Shown piece by piece: positions 32,337-42,110 of a DNA stretch of 64,000 nucleotides. The translations under genes and the position numbers were made by a program. Origin of the DNA: Paraburkholderia aromaticivorans (GTDB lineage: Bacteria > Pseudomonadota > Gammaproteobacteria > Burkholderiales > Burkholderiaceae); NCBI RefSeq assembly GCF_012689525.1, contig NZ_CP051516.1, positions 434,001 to 498,000 of the forward strand, given 5' to 3'. Numbering within the stretch: position 1 is the first letter of the stretch; each line of letters starts with the position of its first letter. The notes below the pieces were generated by a model. It worked only from the letters and a program-made list of their open reading frames with translations, did not search any database and had not been told where the DNA came from.

Positions 32337-33914
32337 ATGCGTTTTCTGCGTTTCCTCAAGATTTTTTTTACGGTCATCCGCTTCGGTCTCGATGAGATGA
32401 TGCTCAGCCGCGTCAACGACCGGCGCGTGCGTTTGCTGCTGCGTATCACCACCATCGGCCGGAAGTTCGATGCGCCGCCGGGCGTGCGTCTGCGGCTCGC
32501 GCTGGAAAGCCTCGGGCCGATCTTCGTCAAGTTCGGGCAGGTGTTGTCCACGCGGCGCGATCTGTTGCCGGTCGATATCGCCAACGAACTGGCAAAGCTC
32601 CAGGATCAGGTGCCGCCGTTCGATTCGGCGGTGGCGATCGGGCTGGTGGAGAATGCGCTCGGCGCACCGGTCGACGTGCTGTTCGACGATTTCGAACGGG
32701 TGCCGGTGGCGAGCGCCTCGATCGCGCAGGTGCACTTCGCCACGGTCAAGGCGGGGCAGCACGCCGGCAAGGCCGTCGCCGTGAAGGTGCTGCGCCCGAA
32801 CATGCTGCCGGTGATCGATTCCGACCTCGCGTTGCTGCGCGACATCGCCGTGTGGGCCGAGCGCCTGTGGGCCGACGGCAAGCGTCTGAAGCCGCGCGAA
32901 GTGGTCGCCGAATTCGATAAATACCTGCACGACGAACTCGACCTGATGCGCGAGGCGGCCAACGGCAGCCAGTTGCGGCGCAACTTCGCCGGGCTCGATC
33001 TGCTGCTGGTGCCGGAGATGTACTGGGAGTTTTGCACGCCCACGGTGCTGGTCATGGAGCGCATGGTCGGCGTGCCGATCAGCCAGGTGGAGACGCTGCG
33101 CGCGGCGGGTGTGGACATTCCGAAGCTGGCGCGCGAAGGCGTCGAAATCTTCTTCACCCAGGTTTTTCGCGACGGCTTTTTCCACGCCGACATGCACCCG
33201 GGCAACATTCAGGTGAGCCTCGATCCGGCGCACTTTGGCCGCTATATCGCGCTCGACTTCGGGATCATCGGCGCGCTGTCGGACTTCGATAAGAACTACC
33301 TCGCGCAGAACTTTCTCGCGTTCTTCAAGCGCGACTACCATCGCGTCGCCACGCTGCATCTGGAGTCGGGCTGGGTGCCGCCGACTACCCGCGTCGAAGA
33401 ACTGGAGAGCGCGATCCGCGCGGTCTGCGAGCCATACTTCGACCGCGCGCTGAAGGATATTTCGCTCGGCCAGGTTCTGATGCGCCTGTTCTCGACCTCG
33501 CGCCGCTTCAACGTCGAGATCCAGCCGCAACTGGTGCTGCTGCAAAAGACCATGCTGAACGTGGAAGGGCTCGGCCGCTCGCTCGATCCCGAACTGGATC
33601 TGTGGAAGACGGCCAAGCCTTACCTCGAACGCTGGATGAACGAACAGATCGGCGTGCGCGGCTGGTACGAGCGTCTGAAGATCGAGGCGCCGCAGTGGAG
33701 CAAGACGCTGCCGCAGTTGCCGCGCCTGATTCATCACGTGCTGGCCGAGCGTCACGACAACAAGCGCGGCGCGAACGACGACATGATTCGCCAGATTCTG
33801 CTCGAGCAGAAACGCACCAATCGGCTGTTGCAAGGCTTGCTGCTGTTCGGCGTGGCGGTCGGCGTCGGCGCGGTGCTGGCGCGGGCTTTTCTGGCGCTTG
33901 CTTACGGCGGTTGA
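32337..33914 (+). CDS. ubiB: ubiquinone biosynthesis kinase-like protein UbiB
   Basis: A 525-residue ADCK/UbiB-family protein. The family's KxGQ motif is in [16 protein letters not shown], the Ala-rich nucleotide loop is [13 protein letters not shown], and the catalytic and metal regions are [14 protein letters not shown] and [10 protein letters not shown]. The C-terminus has two hydrophobic segments ([20 protein letters not shown] and following), typical of the membrane anchors of UbiB. UbiB proteins have ATPase activity and are needed for ubiquinone synthesis. It starts 15 bases after ubiJ and is followed 23 bases later by the methyltransferase gene. Confidence 0.96.
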   Translation: MRFLRFLKIFFTVIRFGLDEMMLSRVNDRRVRLLLRITTIGRKFDAPPGVRLRLALESLGPIFVKFGQVLSTRRDLLPVDIANELAKLQDQVPPFDSAVAIGLVENALGAPVDVLFDDFERVPVASASIAQVHFATVKAGQHAGKAVAVKVLRPNMLPVIDSDLALLRDIAVWAERLWADGKRLKPREVVAEFDKYLHDELDLMREAANGSQLRRNFAGLDLLLVPEMYWEFCTPTVLVMERMVGVPISQVETLRAAGVDIPKLAREGVEIFFTQVFRDGFFHADMHPGNIQVSLDPAHFGRYIALDFGIIGALSDFDKNYLAQNFLAFFKRDYHRVATLHLESGWVPPTTRVEELESAIRAVCEPYFDRALKDISLGQVLMRLFSTSRRFNVEIQPQLVLLQKTMLNVEGLGRSLDPELDLWKTAKPYLERWMNEQIGVRGWYERLKIEAPQWSKTLPQLPRLIHHVLAERHDNKRGANDDMIRQILLEQKRTNRLLQGLLLFGVAVGVGAVLARAFLALAYGG

Positions 33915-33937
33915 TTGCGATCCCTGCGAGGTAATTG

Positions 33938-34561
33938 ATGAGCGACCCGACCCAACCTTCCGCGCCTGATTTCGAGAGCCGCGATCCCAACTCGCCCGAG
34001 TTCTGGGACGAGCGTTTCGAGCGCCGTTTCATGCCGTGGGATCAGGCGGGCGTGCCGTCCGCGTTTCAGTCGTTCGCCGCGCGCCATGCCGGCGCCGCCG
34101 TGCTGATTCCAGGTTGCGGCAGCGCGTACGAAGCGGTTTGGCTGGCCAGGCAGGGCAACCCGGTCCGGGCGATCGACTTTTCGCCGGCTGCGGTCGCGGC
34201 GGCGCATGAGCAATTGGGCGCACAGCATGCGCATCTGGTGGCGCAGGCGGATTTCTTCACGTATGAACCGCCTTTCAGAACCGCCTGGATTTACGAGCGC
34301 GCGTTCCTCTGCGCGCTGCCGCTCGCGCGCCGCGCGGACTATGCACGACGGATGGCCGATCTGTTACCCGGTGGCGCGTTGCTCGCGGGCTTCTTTTTTA
34401 TCGGCGCGACGCCGAAAGGGCCGCCGTTCGGCATCGAGCGCGCGGAACTCGACGCGCTGCTCACGCCGTACTTCGAGCTGATCGAAGACGAAGCCGTGCA
34501 CGATTCAATTGCCGTCTTCGCGGGACGTGAGCGCTGGCTAACCTGGCGTCGCCGCGCCTGA
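33938..34561 (+). CDS. SAM-dependent methyltransferase, TPMT-like
   Basis: A 207-residue class I methyltransferase of the thiopurine S-methyltransferase type. FWDERFERRFMPWDQAG at the N-terminus and the SAM loop VLIPGCGSAYEAVWLARQGN fit this family, as does the later YERAFLCALPLARRADYARR. Related enzymes methylate thiols, tellurite or halides; the substrate here is not known. GAGG precedes the ATG at 33938 with good spacing. The gene probably ends the ubiJ-ubiB transcript. Confidence 0.9.
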   Translation: MSDPTQPSAPDFESRDPNSPEFWDERFERRFMPWDQAGVPSAFQSFAARHAGAAVLIPGCGSAYEAVWLARQGNPVRAIDFSPAAVAAAHEQLGAQHAHLVAQADFFTYEPPFRTAWIYERAFLCALPLARRADYARRMADLLPGGALLAGFFFIGATPKGPPFGIERAELDALLTPYFELIEDEAVHDSIAVFAGRERWLTWRRRA

Positions 34562-34690
34562 CGATGCCGCTGCGGCGCTCCACGGTGACGCGGGCCGCAC
34601 TTGATTCGACCGCGGCCGCCCCCACCTAGGCGAACGGCGGCTGCGTCGGGCGCTCGTCCCCGAAATCCGGGGAGGGGTATCGTTTGCGGC

Positions 34691-34696
34691 TATAAT
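34691..34696 (+). promoter_or_regulatory. probable -10 box upstream of fmdB-like gene
   Basis: TATAAT, a perfect sigma-70 -10 hexamer, lies 47 bases before the ATG of the zinc-ribbon gene. No good -35 is placed at 17 bases. An imperfect-position inverted repeat TCCCCG/CGGGGA (34657-34673) overlaps where the -35 would be and could be a binding site. It would drive the fmdB-DUF502-aspS group. Confidence 0.5.
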
Positions 34697-34742
34697 TCAA
34701 GGCTTTGCAAGCGTTTACTAGATTTCAGTAGGGAAAAAGATC

Positions 34743-35108
34743 ATGCCGATCTACGCTTATCGTTGCGAATCGTGCGACTTCGGGAAGGATGTGCTTCAGA
34801 AGATCAGCGACCCCCAGTTGACACAGTGTCCCGAGTGCGGGAAAGACACTTTCCGCAAGCAGGTCACGGCTGCCGGCTTCCAGTTGAAGGGTTCCGGCTG
34901 GTACGTGACCGATTTTCGCGGCGGCAATAGCGGCGCGAGCGCGCCTGCTAAGCCCGACGCCAACGGCGCCTCCGGCGAGAACGCGGGCGCCAATAATGGC
35001 GCCACGCAATCCGACGCGGCGCCGGCCAGCAGCACGGCTGCAACCCCGTCCGCGCCTGCTGCCGCACCGGCCGCTTCGGCGAGTTCGAGCGGTTCCGGCA
35101 GCACTTAG
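34743..35108 (+). CDS. FmdB-family zinc-ribbon protein
   Basis: A 121-residue protein. The first 45 residues form the FmdB/CxxC zinc ribbon: MPIYAYRCESCDFGKDVLQK, then CPECGKDTF. The stretch AAGFQLKGSGWYVTDF is the usual sequence after the ribbon. The last 60 residues are low-complexity (Ala, Ser, Asn, Pro), common and variable in Burkholderiales. Function of these proteins is not settled; they often sit by DUF502 and aspS, as here. A TATAAT is upstream. Confidence 0.93.
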   Translation: MPIYAYRCESCDFGKDVLQKISDPQLTQCPECGKDTFRKQVTAAGFQLKGSGWYVTDFRGGNSGASAPAKPDANGASGENAGANNGATQSDAAPASSTAATPSAPAAAPAASASSSGSGST

Positions 35109-35183
35109 TAGGACTGCCGCCCTCCGGGGCGGCGCACACGCCGCGCCTGGGGCTTCGGCCCGCGCGGCTTTCTGGCGGTACAC

Positions 35184-35837
35184 ATGACGACGAAAAAAAC
35201 GACGCTCAAATCGGTGTTCCTGACTGGCCTGCTGGTGCTGGTGCCTCTGGCCATCACACTGTGGGTGCTCGGACTGATCATCGGCACGATGGACCAGACG
35301 CTGCTTCTGCTGCCGCGCGCGTGGCAGCCGGAGCGCCTGTTCGGCTTTCGCCTGCCCGGCCTCGGCGCAGTACTCACGCTCGCCTTCATCTTTGTCGTTG
35401 GCCTGTTGACGCAGAACTTCATTGGGCAGAAGCTCGTGAAGTGGTGGGAAGTCGTGGTCGCCCACATTCCGGTGGTCGGCCCGATCTACACCAGCGTCAA
35501 GCAGGTGTCCGATACCCTGCTGTCGAGCAGCGGCAACGCGTTTCGCAAGGCGCTCCTGATCGAGTACCCGCGCCGCGGCTCCTACACGATTGCGTTTCTG
35601 ACCGGCATTCCGGGCGGTGACGTCATCAACCACCTGAAAGAAGATCACGTCAGCGTGTATGTGCCGACTACGCCGAATCCAACGTCCGGCTTCTTCCTGA
35701 TGGTGCCCAAGAGCGAAGTGATCGAGCTCGACATGACGGTCGACGCTGCGCTCAAGTACATCGTCTCGATGGGCGTCGTGGCGCCGTCCGCGCCGCCGGC
35801 GCCGGTGCGCCGCACGACAGTCGAGCCTCCGCTGTAA
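35184..35837 (+). CDS. DUF502 membrane protein
   Basis: A 217-residue protein of the DUF502 family. Two membrane helices are clear (LKSVFLTGLLVLVPLAITLW and GLGAVLTLAFIFVVGLLTQN), with the conserved HIPVVGPIYTSVKQVSDTLL and TPNPTSGFFLMVPKSEVIEL parts. The family is widespread next to aspS, and its function is not known. A membrane-trafficking or transport role has been suggested for plant homologues (LCV-like), which may not apply here. The ATG at 35184 begins 76 bases after the fmdB-like gene. Confidence 0.92.
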   Translation: MTTKKTTLKSVFLTGLLVLVPLAITLWVLGLIIGTMDQTLLLLPRAWQPERLFGFRLPGLGAVLTLAFIFVVGLLTQNFIGQKLVKWWEVVVAHIPVVGPIYTSVKQVSDTLLSSSGNAFRKALLIEYPRRGSYTIAFLTGIPGGDVINHLKEDHVSVYVPTTPNPTSGFFLMVPKSEVIELDMTVDAALKYIVSMGVVAPSAPPAPVRRTTVEPPL

Positions 35838-35904
35838 TGCCGGTGCGCTGCCGTGATTCACTGCGGCGCGCCGTTCAACCAATGCAAAACGAAAGACAAA
35901 CATC

Positions 35905-37704
<1,800 letters not shown>

Positions 37705-37753
37705 TGGCTTGATGCCAGTCAGTGCTGTCTGAAAAACGACAGCAGGAGCAACC

Positions 37754-37798
37754 GAAAAAGGCGTGGTCACTTTGTGTGATGCGCCTTTTTCGTTTTTT
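37754..37798 (+). terminator. terminator after aspS
   Basis: GAAAAAGGCG (37754-37763) pairs with CGCCTTTTTC (37782-37791) around an 18-base loop, followed by GTTTTTTG. It lies 50 bases past the aspS stop and may act on both strands because of the A-run on the left arm. Confidence 0.85.
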
Positions 37799-37886
37799 GC
37801 GTTACAGTCGATGCAACGGCGTTCGACCGCTCATTGGACCCATCTCCGACATGTACCGCGCAAGCGTTGCGCCCAGTTTTTACGCC

Positions 37887-38390
37887 ATGCCGAAACCGCC
37901 GAAGATTCCGCAATCCGTACTCGTCATCATCCATACGCCCGCGCTCGACGTGCTGCTGATCGAGCGCGCCGATCACGCCGGGTTCTGGCAGTCGGTCACG
38001 GGCTCCAAAGACCATCTCGATGAGCCGCTCGTCGAGACGGCGACGCGCGAAGTCGCCGAAGAGACCGGCATTGTGGTGGGCGGCGCGCAAGTGCCGCACA
38101 GCGCATTGTTCGACTGGCAATACTCGATCGAATACGAGATCTACCCGGAGTTCCGCTATCGCTATGCAGAAGGCGTGATCCACAACACCGAGCACTGGTT
38201 CAGCTTGCAGGTGCCCGGGCAACTCGAGGTCACGCTGGCGCCGCGCGAGCACACCGCGTTTCTGTGGCTGCCGTATGAAGAGGCGGCGTCGCGCTGCTTT
38301 TCGTCGTCGAATGCCGATGCGATCCTGCAGTTGCCTAAGCGGCTCAGTGGACGTGCTGTCGTTGGGCATCCGACGGAGCGTGGCCGGTGA
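37887..38390 (+). CDS. nudB: dihydroneopterin triphosphate diphosphatase
   Basis: A 167-residue Nudix protein close to NudB. The N-terminus MPKPPKIPQSVLVIIHTPAL and the FWQSVTGSKDH stretch match NudB. The Nudix box reads with ATREVAEETGI, with the catalytic glutamates. It removes pyrophosphate from dihydroneopterin triphosphate in folate synthesis. The start is chosen at 37887 by homology; earlier ATG codons (such as 37851) cannot be excluded and no good ribosome binding site is visible. Its stop overlaps the GTG start of the clsB gene (GTGA), implying coupled translation. Confidence 0.9.
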   Translation: MPKPPKIPQSVLVIIHTPALDVLLIERADHAGFWQSVTGSKDHLDEPLVETATREVAEETGIVVGGAQVPHSALFDWQYSIEYEIYPEFRYRYAEGVIHNTEHWFSLQVPGQLEVTLAPREHTAFLWLPYEEAASRCFSSSNADAILQLPKRLSGRAVVGHPTERGR

Positions 38391-39646
38391 GCGTCGGCGG
38401 CGCGCGCCGCTTCGCCCGACTGCGGCAATCGCTTCTCGGCCGCCGCTATTGGCAGCGTTACCGCTTCACCAGCGGCAACGACGTCAAGCTGCTGCGTTCC
38501 GGCGATGAGTTCTTCAGCGCGCTGATCGCGCGTGTCGATGCCGCGCAGAGCGACGTCGTGCTCGAAACTTATATCTTCTGCCATGACAACGCCGGGAAGG
38601 CGGTGAGCGCGGCGCTGTTGCGCGCGGCCGCGCGCGGCGTGAAGGTGCGGGCGATCACCGACGGCATCGGCACCGCGCGTTTGCCGCTGTTCAACGAGTG
38701 GCCCGCCGCCGGCATTGACCATCGCATCTACAACCCGCATTTGTTCGGCCGCTTCGGCTTTTCGCGCACGCACCGCAAACTGGCGGTGATCGACGATCAG
38801 TTCGCGTACTGCGGCGGGATCAACATCGTCGACGACTACGAGAACAATGGCGAGAAGCTGCCATACCGGCGCTGGGACTTCGCGGTCGAATTGCACGGAC
38901 CGGTGGTCTCCGATATCCGCCAGGCGTTCGAGGTGCAATGGCGGCGGATTCGACTCGGGCATCGGCCGATCGAGTCTTTGGAGCCGGATCTTGGGCCAAA
39001 GACCACGGCCTCGCTCGGCAGCCTGCGCCGTCGCCGTCGGCGTCGTAACGAGGAATTGTGGGCGGGCGGCCAGCCCTGCGTGGCGTTCGTCGCGCGCGAC
39101 AACCTGATCAACCGGCGCGCTATCGAGAAGGCGTATCTGGCGGCGATCGGCCAGTCGCGCAATGAGGTGCTGCTCGCCAATCCGTATTTCATGCCGGGGC
39201 GCAGGCTGCGGCGCGCGCTGGTGTTCGCGGCGCGACGCGGCGTTGTGGTGAAGCTGATTATCGGGCGCAAGGAATTCAAGGCGCTTGATTACGCGGTGCC
39301 GTTTCTGTATCGCGCGTTGCTCAGGGCCGGCGTGCAGATCGCCGAGTACGAGAAAACGCTGCTGCACGGCAAGGTCGCGGTGGTGGATTCGAACTGGGCG
39401 ACGGTCGGCTCGTCGAATCTCGACGCGCTGAGCCTGATGCTCAACAACGAAGCCAATGTGGTGCTGGTGAACGACCCGTCGATCGACGCGCTGCGCGAAG
39501 CGATGCTCGTCGCCTTCAAGGACTCGCGCCGTATCGACGAAGCGCGCTACGACGCCCGGCCGGCTGGTGAACGCGCGCTCAACTGGCTCGCCTATACGAC
39601 CTATCGGGCCGTGATGAAGTTGCTGACGGTGGGCGGGTACGACTGA
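38387..39646 (+). CDS. clsB: cardiolipin synthase B
   Basis: A 419-residue phospholipase-D-superfamily protein. Two HKD motifs are intact: RTHRKLAVIDDQFAYCGGIN and LLHGKVAVVDSNWATVGSSN. Length and motif spacing suit ClsB rather than the longer, membrane-anchored ClsA; no N-terminal helix pair is seen. It makes cardiolipin, probably from phosphatidylglycerol, and ClsB can also use glycerol as acceptor. A basic run (RRRRRRR) lies between the two halves. GTG start overlaps the nudB stop. A weak terminator follows at 39687. Confidence 0.93.
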   Translation: MSVGGARRFARLRQSLLGRRYWQRYRFTSGNDVKLLRSGDEFFSALIARVDAAQSDVVLETYIFCHDNAGKAVSAALLRAAARGVKVRAITDGIGTARLPLFNEWPAAGIDHRIYNPHLFGRFGFSRTHRKLAVIDDQFAYCGGINIVDDYENNGEKLPYRRWDFAVELHGPVVSDIRQAFEVQWRRIRLGHRPIESLEPDLGPKTTASLGSLRRRRRRRNEELWAGGQPCVAFVARDNLINRRAIEKAYLAAIGQSRNEVLLANPYFMPGRRLRRALVFAARRGVVVKLIIGRKEFKALDYAVPFLYRALLRAGVQIAEYEKTLLHGKVAVVDSNWATVGSSNLDALSLMLNNEANVVLVNDPSIDALREAMLVAFKDSRRIDEARYDARPAGERALNWLAYTTYRAVMKLLTVGGYD

Positions 39647-39686
39647 CTCGCGACAATGCGTTGGTGAACAATGCCGGTGGGACATG

Positions 39687-39717
39687 AAGCGGCTCAAGCG
39701 CAATGCCTGGGCCGCTT
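39687..39717 (+). terminator. weak terminator after clsB
   Basis: AAGCGGC (39687-39693) pairs with GCCGCTT (39711-39717) around a 17-base loop, followed by TGCTTTGT. The T-run is interrupted, so termination may be partial. Confidence 0.45.
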
Positions 39718-39911
39718 TGCTTTGTAGGAAAAGGTTAGCAGGCCGCGTTTCGGAGTGGTCCTAGAAACTGCGCACACCTCGGCAAAGATAATCTGCGCTC
39801 TTTATAAATCGAGCGGTCCGGCGCAATACAAGCGCCACTCGAACCGTTTCCCTCCTCAAGCCTCGCTGCCGTTTTCGACTGCGCGCTCACGGCAACCGGA
39901 TCGGCTGCGTC

Positions 39912-40977
39912 ATGGATGCGCATTCGCCAATCATGTCCGATTCCCCTTCCACCCAATCTGTCGACCATGCGCTCCTTCACGACGAAGCCGTGCAGACCTA
40001 TCAAGCCGGTCGCCATGACGTGGTGCGTGCGCTCGCCGATCAAATCCTCGCCGAGGACGCGGAGCATGTCGGCGCCATCCACTTGCGGGGCTTGCTCGCG
40101 CTTGCGTCCGGCCAGGCGCAAGACGCGCTGCGCTCGGTCGAACGCGCAATCGAGATCCGGCCAGAGCCGATTCTGTACGCCACGCTCTACGCCATTCGCC
40201 TGAAGCTGGAAGACTTTGCCGGCGCCGTGCAGAGTATCCGGCAGGGGCTTGCGATCCAGCCGGACTTCATAGCGCTCCACTACAACCTCGCGTTGACAGT
40301 GCAACACCTCGGCCAGATCGAGGACGCTGCCATCGGTTACCGGCGCCACACTCGAACTCGATCCGGACAACTCGGCGGCGCGCAACAATCTCGGCCGCGT
40401 TTGCGCGGACCTCGGTGCCATGGAGGAGGCTGAGCGCCACTATCGCCGCGCGATCGAACTGGCGCCGGCCAACCTCGTCGCGCGTAACAACCTGGCCATG
40501 ACTCTGCTTGCGACCGGCCGCTATGCGGAAGGGTGGCCATATTTCGAGGATCGCTGGGTCAGTTTCAAGCTGGCCGATGGGGCCGGCGCGCGCCCGCGCC
40601 AGTGGAAGTGATGCTACCGCGTTGGCCGGGCGCGGACGTGTCGCTGAATTCAGGCTCAGGCGCGCACGTGACACGCGTATCGGCGGAATCTCTTCTCGTG
40701 CTCGATGAGCAAGGCCTCGGCGACAGCTTGCAGTTCGTGCGCTACCTGCCGCTGGCGCTCAAGCATCTTCATCTTGCCGCGTCGATGGGCAAGCCGGTCT
40801 GCCTGCTCAACCGTTTCGCGGGATGCTGGCGCTGGCTGTATGGCCGAAACGACAGCCCGTGGTATCCCCGGATTGCGTCTTTTCACCCAGACGCGGCGTG
40901 GCGATTGGAACGACGTGCTGGCGCGGGTTGCCACGGCGCTTACGCAAACTTTCCCGGCGCTCGACAACGCGTCCTGA
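39912..40977 (+). pseudogene. frameshifted TPR-repeat protein
   Basis: The first frame (ATG at 39912 or 39933) encodes tetratricopeptide repeats: AVQTYQAGRHDVVRALADQI, then ALHYNLALTVQHLGQIEDAA. At about 40339-40343 the frame is lost by one base: the next repeats, ATLELDPDNSAARNNLGRV and MEEAERHYRRAIELAPANLV, continue in another frame to a stop at 40609. A third frame then gives SLLVLDEQGLGDSLQFVRYL, the glycosyltransferase-like domain that normally follows these TPR blocks. Recognisable coding ends near 40800-40977. At least two frame breaks are seen, so this is best called a pseudogene unless sequencing errors are involved. Intact relatives are TPR proteins with a GT9/GT41-like C-terminus. 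Confidence 0.7.
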
Positions 40978-41411
40978 CGCGATCCTCTTTCTTCCTACCT
41001 GTCCCGATCGAACAAGCCTGAGCGGGCTGCCGCCACGGCAGCAACGCCCCGTCAGGCCTGCGTCTCAAGGAACGATCGGCGCCCGTTCCAACCAGCAATC
41101 CACACCGTCGCGGGCGCTTTCCAATACTCGCGATACGCCAAACGCTTCTGCATTCGCACCGACTTGCTGCATCATGTCGGCGCGCTGCGCCAATCAGAGA
41201 AAGCGTGCACTTGAGCGGGCAACCCCTGTCTCAAGGCAAACTGAAGGCAAACGCCTCTAAAAAATCTCATTCCTCCGATTGACGGATGCCGCAGAATTGA
41301 AACCAGGTTAGAAACCGGTTTCTAATAAAGTCCTTGTTTCGCGGACGGCAGCACTCAATAATAGTACGGCCGTTCGATTTTCTTTCGGTCACATTAGAAC
41401 GGTAAAAAGCT
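40978..41411. other. intergenic region upstream of TetR gene
   Basis: Over 430 bases. The first half may be further decayed coding sequence of the TPR gene (a short frame ends with LLHHVGALRQSEKACT near 41213), but nothing is recognisable with confidence. The second half is AT-rich and contains the 18-bp TetR palindrome at 41308-41325, so it is the promoter region of the beta-oxidation operon. Confidence 0.45.
41308..41325. promoter_or_regulatory. 18-bp perfect palindrome, probable TetR operator
   Basis: TTAGAAACCGGTTTCTAA is perfectly palindromic and sits 87 bases before the TetR start codon, in an AT-rich region. Length and symmetry are typical of operators for TetR-family dimers. It probably mediates autoregulation and fatty-acid-responsive control of the downstream fad genes. 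Confidence 0.7.
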
Positions 41412-42011
41412 ATGCGAAAAGGCGAACAGACGCGAGCCGCAATTCTCGAAGCAGCACTTGACCTGGCAAGCCGCGACGGACTGGAAGGTCTGACGATCGG
41501 GCTGCTGGCCGAGCGCATGCAGATGAGCAAAAGCGGGGTGTTCGCGCATTTCGGGTCGCGCGAGGATTTGCAGGTCGAAGTCGTGCGCGAATATCACCGT
41601 CGTTTCGAAGACGAGGTGTTTTTCCCGAGTTTGCGCGAGCCTCGTGGATTGCCGCGCTTGCGCGCGATGATTTCCCGCTGGATCGAGAAACGCATTCAGG
41701 AAGTCACCACCGGCTGCATCTACATCAGCGGCGCCGTCGAATACGACGACCGCGCGGATAACCCGGTGCGTGAGCAACTGGTGTCGAGCGTGACGGTCTG
41801 GCGCGCGGCGCTCACGCGCGCGATTTCGCAGGCAATGGAAGAAGGGCATCTGCGTGCCGACACCGATCCGCAACTGATGCTGTTCGAACTGTACAGCTTC
41901 ACACTCGGTCTGCATCACGACGCGCGCTTCCTGCACTTGCCGGATGCGGTGCGTCTCACGTGGGCCGCGCTGGAAAAATTGATTGTTTCGTATCAAAGCG
42001 AAAGCCGTTAG
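41412..42011 (+). CDS. TetR-family regulator of the beta-oxidation operon
   Basis: A 199-residue regulator. The N-terminal helix-turn-helix is TRAAILEAALDLASRDGLEG followed by IGLLAERMQMSKSGVFAHFG, the TetR signature. The C-terminal ligand domain contains GCIYISGAVEYDDRADNPVR. It is 99 bases upstream of fadE-like and in the same direction. By position it is likely a fatty-acyl-CoA-responsive repressor, analogous to PsrA/FadR-type control, but ligand and targets are inferred. The palindrome at 41308-41325 is the obvious candidate site. Confidence 0.92.
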   Translation: MRKGEQTRAAILEAALDLASRDGLEGLTIGLLAERMQMSKSGVFAHFGSREDLQVEVVREYHRRFEDEVFFPSLREPRGLPRLRAMISRWIEKRIQEVTTGCIYISGAVEYDDRADNPVREQLVSSVTVWRAALTRAISQAMEEGHLRADTDPQLMLFELYSFTLGLHHDARFLHLPDAVRLTWAALEKLIVSYQSESR

Positions 42012-42110
42012 CAGCGTCGCCGCCTAATTTGGCGGATTCAGCGGCGCAGAAAGTTCCGATCCACGGACTCAGCTGACGGCCTGGCTTCTTGTCAAACTTG
42101 GGAGAGAGTC

